Below, piece by piece: positions 41,788 to 46,414 of a DNA stretch of 46,414 nt (positions are counted from its first letter, which is position 1; every line of letters begins with the position of its first letter). A program made the translations under genes and the position numbers. Under the pieces are notes generated by a model that had not been told where the DNA came from, searched no databases, and was given only the letters and a program-made list of their open reading frames with translations. Source of the stretch: Bacillus sp. 522_BSPC (GTDB lineage: Bacteria > Bacillota > Bacilli > Bacillales > Cytobacillaceae). The stretch spans positions 1 to 46,414 of the forward strand of contig NZ_JVDT01000153.1 of assembly GCF_001076885.1 (NCBI RefSeq). Direction: 5' to 3'.

Positions 41788-44073
41788 TCACTGGTTTTGC
41801 ACTAATAGCTTTTCTCTCATTCCCTTTGCTGCCTCTACCATTACTTCTAGTGCACCGATTGTTTCCTCTTCATTCCTTGTCTTCAAGCCACAATCCGGAT
41901 TAATCCAGAATAAGCGTGGATCAAGAACAGCTAGAGCGTTTTCGATGTTTTCGGTAATTTCTTCTTTTGTTGGCACTCTTGGACTATGTATATCATATAC
42001 GCCAAGTCCAATTCCTTTTTCGTATGTTTTCTTTGCAAATGTTTGAATAAATTCCCCGTGACTTCTGGATGTTTCGATAGAAATCACATCGACATCGAGT
42101 GCATCAATGGCATCAATAATGTCCTCAAAATTCGAGTAGCACATATGTGTATGAATTTGCGTTTCTCTTTCCACAGACGTTGTTGCAAGTTTAAAAGAGT
42201 AGACAGCTGCATCTAAATATTTCTTCCATTTTTCTTTTTTTAGTGGCAGTCCTTCCCGAAGAGCTGGTTCATCTACTTGAATCATACGAATATTGTTTCT
42301 CTCAAGCTCCTCCACTTCTTTCTTGAGACTGAAAGCGATTTGCTTCGCTACTTCTGCTCTTGAAATATCATCTCTTACAAATGACCAGTTCAAAATGGTG
42401 ATTGGCCCTGTCAGCATTCCTTTTACAGGTTTAGTCGTCAGACTTTGCGCATAGACCGTTTCTTTCACGGTCATTGGATTCTCATATGCGACATCACCAT
42501 AAATAATGGGTGGCTTCACACAACGAGAACCATAGGATTGAACCCAAGCAAACCTAGTAAACTGAAAGCCGGCTAGCTTCTCACCAAAATACTCCACCAT
42601 ATCTGTCCGTTCAAATTCTCCATGAACAAATACTTCTAACTCTAAATCCTCTTGTATCTCTATCCATTTTTTAATTTCTGCTTGAATAAAAGTCTCATAC
42701 TCTTCATTGGTTATTTCTCCTTTTCGCCATTTTAACCGCTCCTTCCGCACTTCCTTCGTCTGTGGAAAACTTCCGATTGTCGTTGTCGGAAGAATTGGAA
42801 GTTTGAAAGCTTCTTGTTGTGCTTGCTGTCTTATTTTTGCATTATCGCTTCTTTCTGGTTTGCCAGCAGCCCTTTTTAATTCTTCTTGAAGAACTTGATT
42901 ATTTCTTGCACTGGACGAGTTCAATCTAATAATCCCTTCTTTACTTTTATCGATTTGAGCTCGAATGACTGCTTTTCCTTTTCTGGCTCCCTCTGTTAAC
43001 GTATTTATTTCTTGTAATTTTTCATCTGCAAAGGAAAGTGCCTCTTTTAAAATCAAATCTATTTGCTCTTCCTTCACCGTTACTGGTACATGAAGCAAGC
43101 TTGATGACGGCTGGATGATTATCTTGTCACTTCCGATAGCCTTCTGTATTTCTGCAAGCAGCTCTCCCTTTTCTTCCAAATTAGCTCTCCACACATTTCT
43201 GCCATCAATAATACCTGCAGCAAGGACTTTCTCTTTTGGAAATCCATATTGCTGAATAGATGCTAAATTCTCTCCGTCATCGTGAACAAAATCTAAACCA
43301 ATTCCTGCGACAGGTAACGAAATAATCGTTTTATAATCTGTCACAGCGTCAAAATAGGTTTGAAGAATCACTTTTAATTTTGGGGCCGCCTTTTGCAATG
43401 TTTGATAGATTTGCTGTGTAATGTTCCATTCTCTTGGTGTGACATCTGTAACTAAATATGGTTCATCTATTTGAAGCCATTCCACTCCCTCTCTTTCTAG
43501 CTCTGTTAAAATTTGTGCATATAAAGGGAGATAAGATTCCACTGTTTCTTCTAGCTTATCTTCTTCATAGCCTTTTGCTAATTTTATAAAGGTCAGTGGT
43601 CCTAACAATACCGGTTTTCCCTCGATTCCTAATGCTTCCTTTGCTTCCCGGAAAAATGCCAGTGGGCGATTCTCTGTTAATAGTGGCTTTCTTTCTCCCA
43701 GCTCTGGCACCATATAGTGATAGTTTGTATTGAACCATTTTTTCATGGCTGATGCTACTGCATCCTTATTTCCTCTAGCAATCTGAAAATAAGTTTGCAA
43801 GGGAACCTTCCCCCCATTATAAGCAAATCTAGCTGGCACTTGCCCAAACATCGCAGCCGTATCTAATACATGATCGTAGAGACTAAAATCACCAACAGGA
43901 ATTAAATCAATTCCTTGATGCTTTTGCTTTTGTATGTTTTTTAATCGAAGCTTTTTCGTTTCTTCCAGCAGCTCTTCTTCCGAACTCTCCCCCTTCCAAT
44001 AACGCTCCAATGCTCTTTTCCATTCTCGTTTCTCTCCAATTCTTGGATAGCCTAAATTAGAACTTTTATACAT
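41788..44073 (-). CDS. metE: MetE, cobalamin-independent methionine synthase
   Basis: A 761-residue enzyme that transfers a methyl group from 5-methyltetrahydropteroyl-polyglutamate to homocysteine. Both homologous barrels are present: the N-terminal one opens SSNLGYPRIGEKREWKRALE and the C-terminal one starts at about 430 (LPTTTIGSFPQTKEVRKER). The zinc ligands H643 and C645 (HTHMCYSNF) and C728 (NPDCGLKTR) are intact, and the length is standard. GGGGAAAC lies before ATG 44073. A 600-base leader holds SAM and cobalamin riboswitches, so it should be made only when both ligands are scarce. An MetH enzyme elsewhere is implied. Confidence 0.97.
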   Translation of the reverse strand: MYKSSNLGYPRIGEKREWKRALERYWKGESSEEELLEETKKLRLKNIQKQKHQGIDLIPVGDFSLYDHVLDTAAMFGQVPARFAYNGGKVPLQTYFQIARGNKDAVASAMKKWFNTNYHYMVPELGERKPLLTENRPLAFFREAKEALGIEGKPVLLGPLTFIKLAKGYEEDKLEETVESYLPLYAQILTELEREGVEWLQIDEPYLVTDVTPREWNITQQIYQTLQKAAPKLKVILQTYFDAVTDYKTIISLPVAGIGLDFVHDDGENLASIQQYGFPKEKVLAAGIIDGRNVWRANLEEKGELLAEIQKAIGSDKIIIQPSSSLLHVPVTVKEEQIDLILKEALSFADEKLQEINTLTEGARKGKAVIRAQIDKSKEGIIRLNSSSARNNQVLQEELKRAAGKPERSDNAKIRQQAQQEAFKLPILPTTTIGSFPQTKEVRKERLKWRKGEITNEEYETFIQAEIKKWIEIQEDLELEVFVHGEFERTDMVEYFGEKLAGFQFTRFAWVQSYGSRCVKPPIIYGDVAYENPMTVKETVYAQSLTTKPVKGMLTGPITILNWSFVRDDISRAEVAKQIAFSLKKEVEELERNNIRMIQVDEPALREGLPLKKEKWKKYLDAAVYSFKLATTSVERETQIHTHMCYSNFEDIIDAIDALDVDVISIETSRSHGEFIQTFAKKTYEKGIGLGVYDIHSPRVPTKEEITENIENALAVLDPRLFWINPDCGLKTRNEEETIGALEVMVEAAKGMREKLLVQNQ

Positions 44074-44118
44074 GCTGTTTCCCCATTTCCGATTTTTTTA
44101 TCTCTAGCAAAAGTTAGT

Positions 44119-44160
44119 CAAAAAAAGAGCCGGACGTCCACATATCTATATAGAAGCTCT
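44119..44160 (-). terminator. probable terminator of the cobalamin riboswitch
   Basis: On the minus strand AGAGC and GCTCT enclose about 25 bases and are followed by TTTTTTTGAC. The stem as I read it is short, so the exact structure is tentative. It lies between the riboswitch and metE. Confidence 0.45.
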
Positions 44161-44309
44161 CTACTTTCTTGCTTCCTAGATAAACAGTGGAGTCAGACTC
44201 TTATGAGATTTCTCATTTAAGTTCAGCACTAACTAGAGTTGAGACAATTCTTCTCCCAACACATATTCTCCCTCCTCTATATCCACGTAGAGTAGCTTAC
44301 TTACAAATA

Positions 44310-44470
44310 GGCAGGTCTCCTGACTTAGGATCATCACTCCTTCTCTCCTTCCCATCTAGTTAAGACAGTGGATATGAGAATTTGTTCCTCCTTACAGTGG
44401 CGGGACCGCGCCGGATTCTAACCGGTCTTCCCTTTTAAGCCATGAATGGGAATTCATAAGCACCTATTTG
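44310..44470 (-). ncRNA. cobalamin (AdoCbl) riboswitch
   Basis: The conserved parts are all visible on the minus strand: AATAGGTGC at the 5' side (rc of 44460-44468), AAAAGGGAA followed by CCGGTTAGAATCCGG, the core GGTCCCGCCACTGT, AAGGAG, and the 3' B12 box GTCAGGAGACCTGCCT (rc of 44311-44326). It binds adenosylcobalamin and stops expression of metE when B12 is present, since the B12-dependent enzyme MetH can then be used. It is the second switch in the leader. Confidence 0.95.
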
Positions 44471-44510
44471 CGCTATTTAATTTTCAGTTCATTTCTATAA
44501 TAAAAAATAA

Positions 44511-44539
44511 AAACCTCCCTTTATAAAAAAGAGAGGTTT
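44511..44539 (-). terminator. terminator of the SAM riboswitch
   Basis: AAACCTCtCTTT pairs with AAAGgGAGGTTT on the minus strand and is followed by TTATTTTTTATTA. It is placed directly after the SAM aptamer, as in standard S-box leaders. Confidence 0.85.
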
Positions 44540-44559
44540 CGTCGTGTATCTTTATCCCC

Positions 44560-44668
44560 CTCTTATCTTTCAAAGCATCATCGCTTTGCTGGAATTAGCA
44601 CCTTTTCTTAAAAAAGAATGGTTGCTGAGGTATCAACGGGCCAGTCCCTCCACCTCTCTACATAAGAG
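44560..44668 (-). ncRNA. SAM-I riboswitch (S-box)
   Basis: On the minus strand the P1 stem CTCTTAT/ATAAGAG (44662-44668 and 44560-44566) closes an aptamer with AGAGAGGTGGAGGGACTGGC, CCTCAGCAACC, GGTGCTAATTCC and AAAGATAAGAG, the full S-box consensus. Binding of S-adenosylmethionine favours the downstream terminator. It is the first of two switches in the metE leader. Confidence 0.96.
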
Positions 44669-44697
44669 TTTTTTATGTACTTTTTCGAATTAACAAA

Positions 44698-44726
44698 ATA
44701 TTAGCACGGTAATTTCTCATTGTCAA
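44698..44726 (-). promoter_or_regulatory. metE promoter
   Basis: TTGACA (rc of 44721-44726), a 17-base spacer and TAATAT (rc of 44698-44703) form an almost perfect sigma-A promoter. Transcription would start about 20 bases before the SAM riboswitch. The IS1380 element starts 21 bases upstream of the -35 box. Confidence 0.85.
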
Positions 44727-44747
44727 TTCTTGTTTTACATACTGTAT

Positions 44748-46414
44748 CCTGAAATATTCATAGCACTTTAAAAGATGCACGTTTTTCTAAAATGCAGGTG
44801 AGAGTTTTCTATCTTTTTATAAGATTGAACATTTTCTAACCTTTAAAATCTAATTAATTTATTTCCCATTGGAAATGTCCTATTTTTAGGCAGACTTCTC
44901 CCCTTAACTGAAATTTAAATTTTTTTCAGTTGGTAAAACCAAGTTAAGCTACTCAATCTGGAGTTTTTGTATTTGACCCAATACGTTCCAAAAGAATTTC
45001 TGATAGACAAAACTTGATGACAATTTAAAGTAATAAGATCTACCTGATTTCACTAGTTTACTGGCAACTTTAATAAGCCTTGTACGTATGGTATCAATTT
45101 GCATCATCTTTTGACCTTGTGGAAAGCAAATGGTTCGTAACCAATTCGTTAAATTATAAGCAAGCAGGCTTAGCATCATTTTTACCGTGTTGACTTGAAA
45201 AGAATGACTATTCATGTGATCCAAATAAAAGCCATTCTTTGATTCCTTGATATAGTTTTCCATCGTTCCTCTTTTTTGATAAGCTCGTACGATGTCTTTT
45301 GGAGAAGCTATTTCAAAATTTGTAACAAAAAAGGAATGGGCAAAAAGTAATTCACCAGCTGGTCGTACCGATTGGATAATCACTTTTCTTGGTTTCGACC
45401 ATGACTTGGCTTGATAAGTGGCTTCTTCAAAATAGCGCTCTGTTTCTGAAACATCTCGTGGTGCAGAAGAAGGATGGTATTCTTTAGCAAGACTTTGTAA
45501 TTGTAGGTTAGATTTTAATCGGATCACATATAAAACGGATTCCTTTTCACACAATTCGTACAAGTCGGGGACGGCAAACCCACTGTCTCCACGAAGGAAT
45601 AAATTCGTTTCAGGGAACTTTTGGTTGTAGTGTTCAATTAATGGCTGAATAAACTCAACAATACCATTTGAAGTATATACATTTCCGGGACGAAGCTTCG
45701 CTTTAAGAAAGTCACCTGTAGCACCATCAAAAGCAACCAATGGATGAAAACCCATTGTTCCATAATGCGTATTGTAGGAAGAATCCTCTTGATTTCCATA
45801 AGTATCAGAATGGGTTGAATCCAAATCGATAAATAAAGCTTCGGACCCCCGAAATGAATGGATTTTATCAAGTAATTCTTGGTTTGCTTGATTTAAATGA
45901 TCAATAGACTCTTTATCAAAACGTGTGTAAAAACGAGATAAACTCGGTTGTGAAGCGAGCGCTGGCGTTCCTATGATTTGGGTGAAAACTGGATCTTTCG
46001 TTAAATGATCAGCTGCATCATCCTCGGAATAGCCCGCAATCATTTGATAAATCTTTTGACGTAATAAGTTCTCGTTTGAATGGAGGTAATAGGCCCTAGA
46101 ATCGTTTAACCTCAAATGGTTTTCTAGTGTTTTTGAAAATCCAATTTTCTCATCGAATTCCCTAAAAAGAAATTCACCAGTATCGGAGGACAGATCCCCT
46201 CCATCATTTGACAATTTAATTTTGCGATTGAAATCAAGGGTAATTTGCGGTAAAGTAGCCATTATAAGAATCCTTTCTGTGGTTATTTCGTCGTTGTTTT
46301 AACCTTATCAGAAATGGATTCTTTTTTCATTTATCAAGTGAATTAACATTTAACAAAAAAGCTTATTGGAATAACGATTGTAACCAATTAATGATTTTCT
46401 ATGAATAATTCAGG
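44748..46414 (-). mobile_element. IS1380-family element, complete, ends at the window edge
   Basis: The left end CCTGAAATATTCATAG (44748-44763) and the reverse complement of the right end CCTGAATTATTCATAG (46399-46414) form a 15/16 inverted repeat. The right end is the last base of the window. The size (1667 bp) and the single transposase fit the family. The target duplication cannot be seen because the right flank is missing. Confidence 0.85.
44949..46262 (-). CDS. IS1380-family transposase
   Basis: A 437-residue DDE transposase of the IS1380 family: FIDLDSTHSDTYGNQEDSS near residue 145 (first Asp), LFLRGDSGFAVPDLYELCE near 220 (second Asp), and YQKRGTMENYIKESKNGFYLDHM near 325 (the Glu with the YREK-like surroundings). 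Full length, intact frame, AAAGG before the start at 46262. It points towards metE, so read-through could enter the metE leader, where both riboswitches still lie downstream. Confidence 0.95.
   Translation of the reverse strand: MATLPQITLDFNRKIKLSNDGGDLSSDTGEFLFREFDEKIGFSKTLENHLRLNDSRAYYLHSNENLLRQKIYQMIAGYSEDDAADHLTKDPVFTQIIGTPALASQPSLSRFYTRFDKESIDHLNQANQELLDKIHSFRGSEALFIDLDSTHSDTYGNQEDSSYNTHYGTMGFHPLVAFDGATGDFLKAKLRPGNVYTSNGIVEFIQPLIEHYNQKFPETNLFLRGDSGFAVPDLYELCEKESVLYVIRLKSNLQLQSLAKEYHPSSAPRDVSETERYFEEATYQAKSWSKPRKVIIQSVRPAGELLFAHSFFVTNFEIASPKDIVRAYQKRGTMENYIKESKNGFYLDHMNSHSFQVNTVKMMLSLLAYNLTNWLRTICFPQGQKMMQIDTIRTRLIKVASKLVKSGRSYYFKLSSSFVYQKFFWNVLGQIQKLQIE

Noticed and set aside
1-46414. 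CRISPR arrays, tRNA or rRNA genes
   Set aside because: No regularly spaced repeats, cloverleaf sequences or rRNA segments were seen; the repeats present are IS ends, hairpins and the 109-bp duplication.

Overview
The window is a low-GC Firmicute chromosome segment, most likely from a spore-forming Bacillaceae member. Supporting signs are AAGGAG-type ribosome sites with frequent TTG/GTG starts, U-rich intrinsic terminators, a metE leader with tandem SAM and cobalamin riboswitches, CBO0543-type membrane proteins and Tn554-type mobile DNA. Both window edges fall on insertion-sequence ends (an IS110-family copy begins at about base 8; an IS1380-family copy ends at the last base), so this is probably one contig broken at repeats. 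Most genes lie on the minus strand.

Layout. 8-1884: an IS110-family element of IS1111 type with a structured RNA downstream of its transposase. 1893-3964: a vitamin-type ECF S component divergent from a MocR/PdxR-like regulator. 4.0-7.6 kb: a decaying accessory patch with a nucleoside 2-deoxyribosyltransferase, a nucleotidyltransferase, a frameshifted carbamoyltransferase and a broken GNAT gene. 8.1-11.9 kb: an FNR-type regulator with four cysteines, two small HMA metallochaperone-like proteins, a small RIC/ScdA-like protein and a P1B-type ATPase with an unusual CPG motif. Two FNR boxes place all of these under apparent class II FNR promoters. 12.1-14.0 kb: a SMI1/KNR4 protein and a degenerate IS3-family element. 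14.7-25.0 kb: a flavin oxidoreductase, a cadC-cadA-cadD cadmium operon, a second IS110-family element with an upstream candidate bridge RNA, and a Tn554-type tnpABC module. This resembles a cadmium-resistance transposon with a later IS insertion.

25.2-38.2 kb: mostly single genes, namely a secreted nuclease lipoprotein, peptidase E-like protein, AAA ATPase, XRE regulator with a membrane partner, small kinase, two VOC proteins, a chemotaxis receptor, CBO0543-like membrane proteins, a ZIP-like membrane protein, DinB and a class C beta-lactamase-like hydrolase. 38.4-40.7 kb: a prophage remnant (MazF-like toxin and tail-gene scraps) between perfect 109-bp direct repeats that duplicate the 3' end of a yebC-family gene. 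40.7-44.7 kb: yebC and metE with its tandem-riboswitch leader. 44.7-46.4 kb: the IS1380 element, 21 bp upstream of the metE -35 box.

Most notable: (i) both IS110 copies carry non-coding RNA regions whose short segments match the element ends and flanking targets, as expected of bridge/seek RNAs, and one copy sits inside a dispersed intergenic motif; (ii) the FNR/HMA/RIC/CPG-ATPase circuit; (iii) the tandem-riboswitch metE leader; (iv) the 109-bp att-like duplication at yebC.
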